From assembly GCF_016598485.1 (NCBI RefSeq), contig NZ_JAEMUW010000005.1, positions 1-64,000 of the forward strand: a stretch of DNA of 64,000 bases. Reading direction: 5' to 3'. The stretch comes from Micromonospora coerulea (GTDB lineage: Bacteria; Actinomycetota; Actinomycetes; Mycobacteriales; Micromonosporaceae). The translations under genes were made by a program, and so were the position numbers. Positions within the stretch are counted from its first letter, which is position 1. The number at the start of each line of letters is the position of its first letter. The notes below the pieces were generated by a model. The model saw only the letters and a program-made list of their open reading frames with translations. It was not told the origin of the DNA and did not search any database. Positions 1-8,648 of the stretch are shown here, in pieces.

Positions 1-19
1 CGCGTAGTCGTCGGAAAGG

Positions 20-46
20 CCCCTCCCCGACCCTTGGCGGGAGGGG
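20..46. terminator. GC-rich hairpin at window edge
   Basis: The arms CCCCTCCC (20-27) and GGGAGGGG (39-46) form an 8-bp perfect stem with an 11-nt loop. It lies just before the first gene and may end transcription of a gene upstream of the window. There is no T-tract, so the assignment is weak. Confidence 0.35.
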
Positions 47-82
47 GTGGGCTGCGTCACGATGGGCGCGAGGAGGTCGCCC

Positions 83-1357
83 ATGGCTGACCCGTGGCTC
101 GCCCTGGAATTCGGCGCCGACCCGGCCGAGCGGATCGCGCAGGTCGGTGCCGCCCACGAAGCGTTCCTCACCGCCGGGACCACATCCGACCGGGTCCGCG
201 ACGTCGTCCGGCGGTCGTGGGAACGATCCGCGCTGCTCGACCCGGAGGCCACCGCCCCGGTCGACCTCGCCGACGACGCGCTGGAAAGCTACCGGGCGGC
301 CCACCCGCTCGCCCGGGTACTGCCGCTCTTCCGCGACCTGCTCGGCGGCATCGCCCAGGACGGCGCCCAACTGATGGCGGTCTGCGACGCGAACGGGCGG
401 CTGCTCTGGGTGGAGGGGCACCCGGGGGTGCTCCGGCACGCCGAGCGGATGAACTTCGTCCCCGGCGCGCGGTGGGACGAGACGCACGCCGGCACCAACG
501 CCCCCGGCACCGCCCTGGCCGTCGACCACAGTGTGCAGATCTTCGCCACCGAGCACTTCGTCCGCCCGGTGCAGCGCTGGACCTGCGCCGCCGCGCCCAT
601 CCACGATCCCAGCGGGCGGCTGCTCGGCGCGGTCGACATCACCGGCGGCGACCACCTGGCCAACCCGCAGAGCCTCGCCCTGGTCCGGGCCACCGCCCGG
701 GCCGCCGAGGCGTTCCTCGCCAGCGCCGCACCCGTCGAGCCGGACGTCATCCAGGTCACCGCGCTCGGCCGGGACGAGGCCGAGCTGCGCGTCGGCGGTC
801 GGCGGATCCGCCTCGGCCGGCGGCACAGCGAACTGCTGGTGCTGCTCCTGGACCATCCCGAGGGGCGGAGCGGCGAGCAGCTCGGCCTCGACCTCTACGG
901 CGACGACCGGCTGCACCCGGTCACCCTGCGCGCCGAGTTGTCCCGGCTGCGCCGGGCGCTCGGCCCGGAACTGCTCGACTCCCGCCCCTACCGGCTGCGC
1001 GGCACCGTGCGGGCGGACTTCCGTACCGTCACCGAGCTGCTGGAACGCGGCGACCCGGCCGGCGCGCTCCAGGCGTACCCGGGGCCCTTGCTGCCCGGGT
1101 CGGACGCGCCGGGAGTGGCGCGACTCCGCCGGCTGGTCGACGGGCAGCTCCGCGCGGCGGTGCTGGCCGCCGCGGACCCGGCGCTGCTCGCGGCCTGGAC
1201 CTCGACCCCCGCCGGCGCCGACGACCTCACCGCCTGGCAGGCCCTGGCGCGGGCGTTGCCGCCGGGCGCGCCGCGCCGGCCCCTCGCCGCCGCGCGCATC
1301 CGCCAGCTCTCTCAGGAGTACGGACTTCCGCGCGCAACGTCCCTGCAACGTCGGTGA
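83..1357 (+). CDS. GAF-domain transcriptional regulator with winged-helix C-terminus
   Basis: This is a 424-residue cytoplasmic regulator. The ATG at 83 is preferred because AGGAGG at 71-76 sits six bases upstream; an in-frame GTG at 47 has no such site. Roughly residues 80-195 resemble the GAF sensor of AcoR/XylR-type activators, including a TxAAPIHDPSGRLLG-like strand. Residues from about 220 look like an OmpR/SARP-type winged helix (LSRLRRALGPELL and SRPYRLRG) with a short helical tail. There is no sigma-54 AAA domain. It lies directly upstream of and co-oriented with the aldehyde dehydrogenase, so I infer that it senses an alcohol or aldehyde metabolite and controls that gene. The ligand is unknown. 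Confidence 0.8.
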   Translation: MADPWLALEFGADPAERIAQVGAAHEAFLTAGTTSDRVRDVVRRSWERSALLDPEATAPVDLADDALESYRAAHPLARVLPLFRDLLGGIAQDGAQLMAVCDANGRLLWVEGHPGVLRHAERMNFVPGARWDETHAGTNAPGTALAVDHSVQIFATEHFVRPVQRWTCAAAPIHDPSGRLLGAVDITGGDHLANPQSLALVRATARAAEAFLASAAPVEPDVIQVTALGRDEAELRVGGRRIRLGRRHSELLVLLLDHPEGRSGEQLGLDLYGDDRLHPVTLRAELSRLRRALGPELLDSRPYRLRGTVRADFRTVTELLERGDPAGALQAYPGPLLPGSDAPGVARLRRLVDGQLRAAVLAAADPALLAAWTSTPAGADDLTAWQALARALPPGAPRRPLAAARIRQLSQEYGLPRATSLQRR

Positions 1358-1366
1358 AACTAGGGT
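1334..1366 (+). promoter_or_regulatory. Candidate aldehyde dehydrogenase promoter with direct repeat
   Basis: GCAACGT occurs at 1334-1340 and again at 1345-1351, one helical turn apart. A TAGGGT hexamer at 1361-1366 fits a -10 element about 29 nt before the dehydrogenase SD/start. The repeats would overlap the -35 region, a usual place for an activator. They lie inside the 3' end of the regulator gene. Confidence 0.4.
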
Positions 1367-1401
1367 CCCGCCATAACCCCTGACGGACGGCGGAGGTACC
1401 G

Positions 1402-2907
1402 ATGACGCGCTACGACGCCCCGACCCACTGGCAGTCCCGCTACGACCACTTCATCGGCGGCGAGTACGTCAAGCCGCACGGTGGCCAGTACTTCGAGAAC
1501 CCCACCCCGGTCACCGGTCAGACCTTCTGCGAGGTGGCCCGGGGCACCGCCGAGGACGTCGAGAAGGCGCTCGACGCCGCACACGGCGCCGCCGACGCCT
1601 GGGGACGCACCTCGGTCGCCGAGCGGGCGCTGATCCTCAACAAGATCGCCGACCGGATGCAGGACAACCTGGAGTCCCTGGCCGTCGCCGAGACCTGGGA
1701 GAACGGCAAGCCGGTACGCGAGACCCTGGCCGCCGACATCCCGCTGGCCATCGACCACTTCCGGTACTTCGCCGGGGCGATCCGGGCGCAGGAGGGTTCG
1801 CTCGGCGAGATCGACGACGACACCGTGGCCTACCACTTCCACGAGCCGCTGGGCGTGGTCGGCCAGATCATCCCGTGGAACTTCCCGATCCTGATGGCGA
1901 CCTGGAAGCTGGCGCCCGCGCTCGCCGCCGGCAACGCCGTGGTGCTGAAGCCGGCCGAGCAGACCCCGGCGTCGATCCACTACTGGCTCTCGCTGGTCGC
2001 CGACCTCCTGCCGCCGGGCGTGGTGAACGTGGTCAACGGCTTCGGCGTGGAGGCGGGCAAGCCGCTGGCTTCCTCACCGCGGGTGGCGAAGGTGGCGTTC
2101 ACCGGCGAGACCACCACCGGGCGGCTGATCATGCAGTACGCCAGCGAGAACATCAAACCCGTCACGCTGGAACTGGGCGGCAAGAGCCCGAACATTTTCT
2201 TCGACGACGTCAGCTCGTCGCGGGACGACTTCCACGACAAGGCCCTCGAAGGCTTCACCATGTTCGCCCTCAACCAGGGTGAGGTCTGCACCTGCCCGTC
2301 CCGGGCGCTGATCCAGCAGGGCCACTACTCGGACTTCCTGGCGGCGGCCGTCGAGCGGACCAAGGCGATCACGCAGGGGCACCCGTTGGACACCGACACG
2401 ATGATCGGGGCGCAGGCGTCCAACGACCAGTTGGAGAAGATCCTGTCCTACCTGGACATCGGCCGGCAGGAGGGCGCGAAGGCGCTCACCGGGGGCGAGC
2501 GGGCCGACCTCGGCGGCGAACTCTCCGGCGGGTACTACGTGCAGCCGACCATCTTCGAGGGCGACAATTCGATGCGGATCTTCCAGGAGGAGATCTTCGG
2601 GCCGGTGGTCTCGGTGACCTCCTTCGCCGACCTGGACGACGCCGTGAAGATCGCCAACGACACGCTGTACGGCCTCGGCGCGGGCGTGTGGACCCGGGAC
2701 ATGAACACCGCGTACCGGGCCGGACGGTCGATCCAGGCCGGGCGGGTCTGGACCAACTGCTACCACGCGTACCCGGCGCACGCCGCGTTCGGCGGGTACA
2801 AGCAGTCCGGGATCGGCCGGGAGAACCACAAGATGATGCTGGAGCACTACCAGCAGACCAAGAACCTGCTGGTCAGCTACTCCACCAAGAAGCTCGGCTT
2901 CTTCTGA
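1402..2907 (+). CDS. NAD-dependent aldehyde dehydrogenase (AldB/ExaC type)
   Basis: The 501-residue protein is a full-length ALDH-superfamily enzyme oxidising aldehydes such as acetaldehyde to acids. Visible landmarks are the IIPWNFP and KPAEQTP cofactor segment, FTGETTTG, the general base in LELGGKSPN (Glu257) and the catalytic cysteine in [10 protein letters not shown] (Cys296). The [13 protein letters not shown] segment is characteristic of the E. coli AldB / Pseudomonas ExaC branch. GGAGG lies about nine bases before the ATG. The stop codon overlaps the DUF779 start (TGATG), and a GAF regulator is immediately upstream. It could also serve the polyamine island nearby by oxidising aminoaldehydes; that is inference. 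Confidence 0.95.
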   Translation: MTRYDAPTHWQSRYDHFIGGEYVKPHGGQYFENPTPVTGQTFCEVARGTAEDVEKALDAAHGAADAWGRTSVAERALILNKIADRMQDNLESLAVAETWENGKPVRETLAADIPLAIDHFRYFAGAIRAQEGSLGEIDDDTVAYHFHEPLGVVGQIIPWNFPILMATWKLAPALAAGNAVVLKPAEQTPASIHYWLSLVADLLPPGVVNVVNGFGVEAGKPLASSPRVAKVAFTGETTTGRLIMQYASENIKPVTLELGGKSPNIFFDDVSSSRDDFHDKALEGFTMFALNQGEVCTCPSRALIQQGHYSDFLAAAVERTKAITQGHPLDTDTMIGAQASNDQLEKILSYLDIGRQEGAKALTGGERADLGGELSGGYYVQPTIFEGDNSMRIFQEEIFGPVVSVTSFADLDDAVKIANDTLYGLGAGVWTRDMNTAYRAGRSIQAGRVWTNCYHAYPAHAAFGGYKQSGIGRENHKMMLEHYQQTKNLLVSYSTKKLGFF

Positions 2908-3338
2908 TGGACACCGTCTCCGACGGGACCGCGGCGCCGCTGAGTGCCGTGTCCGACGGGGCCGCGGTGCCCGGTTCGCCGGGCGCCGCGGCGCCGCCGC
3001 CCGTGACGGTCACGCCCGCGGCGGCCGAACTGATCCGGTCACTGAGGGGGCGGCACGGGCCGCTGATGTTCCACCAGTCCGGCGGCTGCTGCGACGGCAG
3101 CGCACCGATGTGCTATCCGGCCGGCGAGTTCCGCACCGGCGGCTCCGATGTCCTGCTCGCGTCGCTCGCGGTGGACGGCGTACCCGAGCCCGTCGGATTC
3201 TGGATCTCGAAGTCCCAGTGGGACCTCTGGAAGCACACGAGGCTCACCGTCGACGTGGTCCCCGGCCGAGGCAGCGGCTTCTCCCTGGAGGCCCCCGACG
3301 GCGTCCGCTTCCTCATCCGCTCCCACCTCGCCCCCTGA
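2907..3338 (+). CDS. DUF779 family protein
   Basis: The 143-residue protein starts in a TGATG overlap with the aldehyde dehydrogenase stop, so the two are translationally coupled. After about 35 low-complexity Ala/Pro/Gly residues comes the DUF779 core: MFHQSGGCCDGSAPMCYP, followed by VGFWISKSQW and a C-terminal FSLEAPDGVRFLIRS. The clustered Cys-Cys/Cys residues suggest metal or redox chemistry. DUF779 genes are known neighbours of AldB/ExaC-type dehydrogenases, but their biochemical role is not established. An accessory or maturation role is inference from coupling. Confidence 0.85.
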   Translation: MDTVSDGTAAPLSAVSDGAAVPGSPGAAAPPPVTVTPAAAELIRSLRGRHGPLMFHQSGGCCDGSAPMCYPAGEFRTGGSDVLLASLAVDGVPEPVGFWISKSQWDLWKHTRLTVDVVPGRGSGFSLEAPDGVRFLIRSHLAP

Positions 3339-3419
3339 CCCGGTCAGCTCCCCGCCGAGCGCCGTTCGACGATGTCCTCGCCGACCAACCACACCCGGAA
3401 CGCGAGGACGTCGTCGCCC

Positions 3420-3731
3420 TCAGGCGATCTGGCGAAGGTCATTGCCGTAGTCGAAGATGATCCGCAGCCGGGCACCGAGGGCGTTGGCGTACCGGCTCAG
3501 CGTTGCTACCTCGTTGACGTCGAGGTCGCCGTTCTCGATCTGGCTGACCCGTCCGGGTGTGACCCCCATGAGATCGGCGACCTCCCGCTGCGTGAGCCCC
3601 AGCCGCTTGCGCTCCTCCGCGAGATGGAAGGCGCTCACCCACGCTTCGGTCCGGGCCCGCTCACGCTCGTAGGACGCGTCGTCACCGCCAAGCTCCTGAC
3701 GCACGTCGTCCCAGTCGTAGAACTCGGTCAC
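3420..3731 (-). CDS. XRE-family antitoxin (HigA-like)
   Basis: This 103-residue protein has a central helix-turn-helix of the Cro/CI type (LGLTQREVADLMGVTPGRVSQIENG), with a short N-terminal helix and a C-terminal segment of about 25 residues. It overlaps the preceding RelE-like gene by 4 bp (ATGA), the toxin-first order of HigBA and related modules. The inferred role is to bind and neutralise the toxin and, with it, repress the palindromic promoter at 4130-4145. No signal peptide or membrane segment is seen. Confidence 0.85.
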   Translation of the reverse strand: MTEFYDWDDVRQELGGDDASYERERARTEAWVSAFHLAEERKRLGLTQREVADLMGVTPGRVSQIENGDLDVNEVATLSRYANALGARLRIIFDYGNDLRQIA

Positions 3732-4123
3732 GACTCCCCCCTCCGCTCACGCTCATTGTCGAGCCAGGCCTTGTAGGCAACCTCCGCCAGCGGGATGTTG
3801 TCCTCGTACCACCGCGTCCAGTTGCGCGCCTTATTGCCCGCCACCAGGAGAACGGCCTGCGACCAGGGATCGAAGACGAAGAGCAGGCGGATCGCCACGT
3901 CTCGTCCCGATCTCGGCCGAAGCTCCTTGAGGTTGCCGATGCTGCTCCCGCGGAGTGTGTCCACGAGAGGGCGCCCCAGACCCGGCCCGATCTCGGCCAG
4001 CATGTCCACGGCCACCCTGACACTCTCGTAGGTCTCAGGATCTTCTCGTCGAAGATCCCGAAGCCATTGGCGGACCTCTTTGGTGACCCGAACGGACCAG
4101 CGTCCCCCGGTGGCAGCAGCCAT
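3728..4123 (-). CDS. RelE/HigB-like toxin
   Basis: The 131-residue protein resembles the RelE/ParE superfamily: VRVTKEVRQWLRDLRR helix, LVDTLRGSSIGNLKELRP, then VAIRLLFVFDPWSQAVLLVAGNK and a basic/aromatic C-terminal helix. Such proteins usually cleave mRNA at the ribosome. I place the start at ATG 4123 rather than the in-frame upstream codon at 4150. A TATAGT -10 lies six bases before it, implying a leaderless mRNA, and no SD is present. The gene is first in a two-gene operon with the XRE antitoxin and follows the agmatinase-family gene by 46 bp. Confidence 0.82.
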   Translation of the reverse strand: MAAATGGRWSVRVTKEVRQWLRDLRREDPETYESVRVAVDMLAEIGPGLGRPLVDTLRGSSIGNLKELRPRSGRDVAIRLLFVFDPWSQAVLLVAGNKARNWTRWYEDNIPLAEVAYKAWLDNERERRGES

Positions 4124-4129
4124 GGCACA

Positions 4130-4145
4130 ACTATAGCCCGGGCTA
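4130..4145 (-). promoter_or_regulatory. Toxin-antitoxin promoter/operator
   Basis: On the minus strand, TATAGT (4135-4130) is a near-ideal -10, six bases before the toxin ATG. A perfect 12-bp palindrome TAGCCCGGGCTA (4134-4145) overlaps it by two bases. Binding of the XRE/toxin complex there would block the promoter, the usual autoregulatory layout of type II modules. Confidence 0.65.
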
Positions 4146-4169
4146 AACAACCCGGCGAGCGAACGGAGG

Positions 4170-5183
4170 TCAGCGGGCGTCGAGGAGGGGTTGGGTGGGG
4201 TTCCAGGGCGGGCCGCCGGCGGCGTCGCGGCGGCGGCGGGCGATCGCCGACAGGGCCTCCAGGACTACGCGGTTGCCGAGGTAGGCGGTGATGTCGGCGT
4301 GGTCGTAGGGCGGGGCGACCTCGACCACGTCGACGCCGACGACCGGCAGTTCATAGCAGACCCGGCGGACGGCGTCGAGGAGTTGGCGGGAGGTGAAGCC
4401 GCCGGGCTCGGGGGTGCCGGTGCCGGGGGCCATGCCGGGGTCGACCACGTCCACGTCGACGGAGAGGAAGACGCCCTCGCACTCGTCGGTGGCGATCGCG
4501 AAGGCCTCCGACAGGCACTCGTCCAGCCCCCGGGCGACCACCTCGGTCATCTCGTACGAGCGCATTCGCTGCTCGGCCATCCAGGACAGCGTCTCGGGGC
4601 CGGGCCAGTAGCCGCGCAGGCCGATCTGGAGGAAGCGGTCGCCGCGTACGGCGCCGGACTCGATGAGCCGGCGCATCGGCTGGCCGTGGCCGTGCAGCGA
4701 GCCGAACTCGATGTCGCCGGTGTCGGCGTGCGCGTCGAAGTGCACCAGCGACACCCGGCCCAGCCCGTGGTGCCGGGCCACCCCGGTGGCGTCGGGCAGC
4801 GCGATGGAATGGTCGCCGCCGAGCACGATGGGGATGGCACCGGTCCGCGCCACCGCGAGAACGGCCTCTTCCAGGGACGACAGGGACCGCTCGATGTCGC
4901 CGGAGAACATCTCGACGTCACCGGCGTCGTACACCCGGAGGTCCTTCAGGGCGTCGACGCGGAACGCCAGCGACGGGCGGGAGCCGTCGTGCGGCAGGTA
5001 GCAGGCCTGCCGGATGGCGGACGGGCCGAACCGGGTACCCGGCCGGTGCGAGGTGCCGCCGTCGAAGGGCGCGCCGACGATGACGACGTCCGCGTCTACG
5101 TAGGTGACGGGCTCGGAAAGGGTGCAGGGCGGCACGCCGAGGAACGTGACGTCAGGGCCGAACATCGGGCCGTAGCGGGTCAC
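4170..5183 (-). CDS. speB: Agmatinase / ureohydrolase family protein
   Basis: The 337-residue protein has the binuclear-manganese ligand motifs of the arginase/agmatinase family in order: VLGGDHS, FDAHADT and SVDVDVVDPGMAPGTGTPEPGG. These enzymes hydrolyse a guanidino group to urea plus an amine; agmatine to putrescine is the likeliest here because the gene ends a polyamine uptake/oxidation operon. Guanidinobutyrase or guanidinopropionase activity cannot be excluded. The GTG start overlaps the upstream stop by 4 bp (GTGA) and GGAGGAG precedes it. The 4-5 bp overlaps continue upstream to potB. Confidence 0.88.
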   Translation of the reverse strand: MTRYGPMFGPDVTFLGVPPCTLSEPVTYVDADVVIVGAPFDGGTSHRPGTRFGPSAIRQACYLPHDGSRPSLAFRVDALKDLRVYDAGDVEMFSGDIERSLSSLEEAVLAVARTGAIPIVLGGDHSIALPDATGVARHHGLGRVSLVHFDAHADTGDIEFGSLHGHGQPMRRLIESGAVRGDRFLQIGLRGYWPGPETLSWMAEQRMRSYEMTEVVARGLDECLSEAFAIATDECEGVFLSVDVDVVDPGMAPGTGTPEPGGFTSRQLLDAVRRVCYELPVVGVDVVEVAPPYDHADITAYLGNRVVLEALSAIARRRRDAAGGPPWNPTQPLLDAR

Positions 5184-6382
5184 CGCTCCTCCATCCCCCA
5201 CGGCGAGCCGTAGCCGGTCAGCAGGTCCAGGAAGGGTACCGGCGGCAGCGCCTCCGGACCGAGCACCCCGGCGCCCGACCAGGCGTCGGTGGCGAGCAGC
5301 TCCAGGGCGACGACCGGGTTGACGGCCGTCTGCCAGACCACGGCCTGGCGGCCGTACTCCTTCATCGACCACTGGTTGTCCACGACGTGGTAGAGGTAGA
5401 CCTTGCGGGGCCGGCCGTCGACCCCGGTGCCGGTCACGTACGTCCCGGCGCAGGTCTTGCCGTGCATCCGGTCCCCGAGGGTGGCCGGGTCGGGCAGGCA
5501 GGCGGCGACCACGTCGCGCGGCGACACCGAGAGGTTGCCCACCCGGACCGGGGAAACCGCGTCCAGGCCCAGCTTGTGCAGCGTCTTGAGCACCTCGATG
5601 AACTCGTCGCCGAGGCCGTACTTGAAGGTGACCCGCTTCGCCTTGACCCAGCGCGGGATGAGCAGCACCTCCTCGTGCTCCACGTTGACGCACTCGACCG
5701 GGCCGATCCCCTCGGGGAAGTCGAAGACCTCCGGCTCGCTGAACGGCGGCGTGGTGTACCAGCCCCGGTCGGCCTCCCAGATGACCGGTGGGTTGAGGCA
5801 CTCCTCGATGGTGGTCCAGATGGAGAACGAGGGCGCGAAGTCGTACCCGTCGACGGTGAGGTTGGCGCCGTCGCGGACCCCGATCTCGTCGATCTCGCTG
5901 AACAGTTCGTCGGCGGCGTAGCGGGCGAAGACGTCCGACAGTCCCGGCTCGATGCCGATGCCGCAGAGCGCGAGTCGCCCGGCACCGGACCACTGCTCCG
6001 AGCGAGCGAACTGCTCGTCGCCGAGCTTCACCCCGGTCTCGGCGTGGGGGCGGGACGGGTGCGGGTGGGACAGGGACATCGCCATGTCGAGGTAGTCGGC
6101 GCCGGCGGCGAACGCGCCGTCGAAGATCGGCATGACGAAGCGCGGGTCGACCGCGTTGAGCACGTGGGTGATCTGGTGCTCCCGGCAGAGCGCGGCGACC
6201 GCGTCCGCCGACGCCGCGTCGACCTGGGCGGCGACGAATCGGTGGTCGTGGTCGGCGATCGCCCGAGAGGCGCGGCCGAGGTCGTAGTCGGCGACCACCA
6301 TGGTCTCGAAGAAGGAGCGGCGGGCCGCGATGGCGACGGCGGCGGAGCCGACGCCGCCGGCGCCGACGAGCAGGATGCGCAT
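5180..6382 (-). CDS. Saccharopine dehydrogenase family oxidoreductase
   Basis: The 400-residue protein begins with a Rossmann nucleotide-binding motif (MRILLVGAGGVGSAA), then VVADYDLGRA and VLNAVDP, followed by the catalytic domain of the saccharopine dehydrogenase / carboxynorspermidine synthase / lysine 6-dehydrogenase group. Its substrate is not clear from sequence. It sits between an FAD amine oxidase (TGATG overlap) and the agmatinase-family gene (GTGA overlap) downstream of a polyamine importer. It may therefore reduce or oxidise an imine formed from a polyamine-derived aldehyde, or make a carboxyaminopropyl derivative. True lysine saccharopine metabolism is less likely because no partner gene is nearby. 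Confidence 0.8.
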   Translation of the reverse strand: MRILLVGAGGVGSAAVAIAARRSFFETMVVADYDLGRASRAIADHDHRFVAAQVDAASADAVAALCREHQITHVLNAVDPRFVMPIFDGAFAAGADYLDMAMSLSHPHPSRPHAETGVKLGDEQFARSEQWSGAGRLALCGIGIEPGLSDVFARYAADELFSEIDEIGVRDGANLTVDGYDFAPSFSIWTTIEECLNPPVIWEADRGWYTTPPFSEPEVFDFPEGIGPVECVNVEHEEVLLIPRWVKAKRVTFKYGLGDEFIEVLKTLHKLGLDAVSPVRVGNLSVSPRDVVAACLPDPATLGDRMHGKTCAGTYVTGTGVDGRPRKVYLYHVVDNQWSMKEYGRQAVVWQTAVNPVVALELLATDAWSGAGVLGPEALPPVPFLDLLTGYGSPWGMEER

Positions 6383-7803
6383 CAGGAATCAAACCCCAAA
6401 CCAAGACGATCGAGCGTACGGAGCCAGACGTTGCGCCGGCCCTCCCGCGCGTCGGCACGGGCGAGCGACCAGCGGGTGAGATTGATGCCGGCGGCCCGCA
6501 CGGGCTCCGGTGGGAACGGGAGCGGCTTGCTGCGCACCAGGTCGAGGCGGGTCAGCGCGGTTTCCGCCCCGCCGAGCAGGTCGAGCATCACCTGGGCGCC
6601 GAACCGGGTCGCCCCCACCCCGAGCCCGGTGAACCCGGCCGTGTACGCCAGCCGCCCGGAGTAGGCGGTGCCGAAGAACGGGCAGAACCGGGTGCAGGTG
6701 TCGACCACCCCGCCCCAGCGGTGGCTGAACCGCAGGCCGTCCAGCTGCGGGAAGGTGGTGAAGAAGTGGTCGCCGAGCGCGGCGAAGGTGGCCGGCCGCT
6801 GGGCCAGCTCGGGCGCCATCCGGTTGCCGTAGTGGTAGACCGCGTCGTACCCGCCGAAGAGGATCCGCCCGTCCGCGGTGATCCGGTAGTAGTGGAACTG
6901 GTTGCCGACGTCGGCGAGCCCCTGCCGGTTGCGCCAGCCGATGGCGTCCCGCTGGGCGGGCGTCAACGGCTCGGTCATCAGCGCGTAGTCGTACACCGGG
7001 ACCAGCCAGGCCCGCAGCCGGCGCAGCAGCGGCGGGAACGCGTTGGTGGCGAGCGCGACCTGGCGGGCGTGGACGCTGCCCGGGGCCGCGTCGGCGCCGC
7101 CGGCCGTGGCGAGCCGCAGCCCGGCGCCGTCGCGGCGCAGGCCGGTGACCCGGGTGTGCTCGTGGATACGGACGCCCAGCTCGAGGCAGGCGCGGCGCAG
7201 CCCCCACGCCAGCTTCGCCGGGTCGAGCATGGCCACCCGGTCCCGGTCCCACATCCCACCGAGGTACGTCGGCGAGTCCACCTCGGCGCGGACCTCGTCG
7301 GCGTCGAGCAGTCGCACGTCGTGGCCGTACCGGCGGGCCAGCTCGGCGTCCTCGGCGAGCCCGGCCAGCTGGTACGGCTCGACGGCCACCGCCAGCTCAC
7401 CGGTGCGCTCGAAGTCGCAGTCGATGCCGTGCTTGTCGACCGCGGCCGCGATCGCGTCCAGGTTCTCCCGGCCGAGTCGTTCCAGCTCGTCGATCTCGCC
7501 GGGGAAGCGGTCGACGCCGTTGGCCAGGCCGTGGGTGAGCGAGGCGGCGCAGAATCCGCCGTTGCGCCCGGACGCCGCCCAGCCGCAGGTGCCGGCCTCC
7601 ACCAGGAGCACGTCACGGTCGGGGTAGGCCTGCTTGGCGAGCAGGGCGGTCCAGAGTCCGGCGTACCCGCCGCCGACCACCAGCAGGTCGGTCGTGGTCG
7701 CGCCGGTCAGTGGCGGCAGCGGGTCGGGGCGTTCCGGACGGTCCAGCCAGTAGGGCACGGGCGCGGCGTCGGCCAGCGCCCGGCCGGTATGCGGGAGTTT
7801 CAT
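6382..7803 (-). CDS. FAD-dependent amine oxidoreductase (PuuB-like)
   Basis: This 473-residue DAO-family flavoprotein has the dinucleotide motif LLVVGGGYAGLWTA, the GWAASGRNGGFC loop typical of gamma-glutamylputrescine oxidase-like enzymes, and the C-terminal FAD closure AYTAGFTGLGVG. It would oxidise an amine to an aldehyde with release of ammonia and hydrogen peroxide. The ATG overlaps the upstream permease stop by 4 bp and the gene runs into the saccharopine-dehydrogenase-like gene. A paralogue lies at 14918-16291 on the other arm of the island. The exact substrate (putrescine, its glutamylated form or another amine) is not determined. Confidence 0.85.
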   Translation of the reverse strand: MKLPHTGRALADAAPVPYWLDRPERPDPLPPLTGATTTDLLVVGGGYAGLWTALLAKQAYPDRDVLLVEAGTCGWAASGRNGGFCAASLTHGLANGVDRFPGEIDELERLGRENLDAIAAAVDKHGIDCDFERTGELAVAVEPYQLAGLAEDAELARRYGHDVRLLDADEVRAEVDSPTYLGGMWDRDRVAMLDPAKLAWGLRRACLELGVRIHEHTRVTGLRRDGAGLRLATAGGADAAPGSVHARQVALATNAFPPLLRRLRAWLVPVYDYALMTEPLTPAQRDAIGWRNRQGLADVGNQFHYYRITADGRILFGGYDAVYHYGNRMAPELAQRPATFAALGDHFFTTFPQLDGLRFSHRWGGVVDTCTRFCPFFGTAYSGRLAYTAGFTGLGVGATRFGAQVMLDLLGGAETALTRLDLVRSKPLPFPPEPVRAAGINLTRWSLARADAREGRRNVWLRTLDRLGLGFDS

Positions 7804-8648
7804 GACAGGCGCTTCGCCGGTCGTCCGGCCGCGACCGGGACCGCGAGTGCGGCCCGCCGAGCCCGGCGACCGCGCAACGAACTGGCGCCGACGAGCAGCA
7901 GGGCGATCGCGAACATCGCCGTGCCGATCACGTTGACCTGCGGCGGAATGCTCCGTCCGGCGGCGCCCCAGACCCACATCGGGAAGGTGACCGTGGTGGC
8001 CGAGTTGAAGTTCGTGATGATGAAGTCGTCGAAGCTCAGGGAGAAGGCGAGCAGCGCGGCGGCCACGATGCCGGGCAGCACCAACGGCAGGGTGATCCGC
8101 CGGAAGGTCTGCCACTCGCTGGCGTAGAGGTCCATGGCGGCCTCCTCCAGCCGGCGGTCCATGCCGGCGAGCCGCGCCTTGACGGTCACGACCACGAACG
8201 AGACGCAGAACATCACGTGCGCGATGACGATGGTCCAGAAACCCAGCGGCACCTGGGCGGCGACGAAGAGGGAGAGCAGCGAGGTGCCCATCACCAGCTC
8301 CGGCGTGGCCATCGGCAGGAAGATCAGCATGTTGATCGCGGCCCGACCGCGGAACCGGTGCCGGACCAGCGCGAACGCCATCAGCGTGCCGAGCACGGTG
8401 GACACCACGGTGGCGATGAAGCCGATCTGTGCGCTGCGTACCACCGCGTCGCACATGTCCGAGGTGGCGCATGGGTTGCGCCAGTTGTCCAGCGTGAACT
8501 CGTTGAAGTCGTAGGTGTTCCGGGCAGACGGGCGGTTGAACGACAACCCGATCACCACGGCGATCGGCAGGAAGAGGTAACCGAGCACCAGCAGGGCGAC
8601 CCCCATCACCCACCGGTCGGCGATCCACCGGCCGAAGCGGGAACCCAT
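7800..8648 (-). CDS. potC: Polyamine ABC transporter permease (PotC-like)
   Basis: The 282-residue inner-membrane protein has about six hydrophobic segments and the EAA loop (EEAAMDLYASEWQTFRRITLPLVLPGI) that contacts the ATPase. It is the second permease of a spermidine/putrescine importer. Start and stop both overlap neighbouring genes by 3-4 bp, showing tight translational coupling with the upstream permease and downstream oxidase. Confidence 0.92.
   Translation of the reverse strand: MGSRFGRWIADRWVMGVALLVLGYLFLPIAVVIGLSFNRPSARNTYDFNEFTLDNWRNPCATSDMCDAVVRSAQIGFIATVVSTVLGTLMAFALVRHRFRGRAAINMLIFLPMATPELVMGTSLLSLFVAAQVPLGFWTIVIAHVMFCVSFVVVTVKARLAGMDRRLEEAAMDLYASEWQTFRRITLPLVLPGIVAAALLAFSLSFDDFIITNFNSATTVTFPMWVWGAAGRSIPPQVNVIGTAMFAIALLLVGASSLRGRRARRAALAVPVAAGRPAKRLS

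Noticed and set aside
4191..5213. Plus-strand frame over the agmatinase gene
   Set aside because: Composition is Gly/Val/Arg/Asp-biased as expected for an antisense shadow, and the minus strand has conserved metal motifs.
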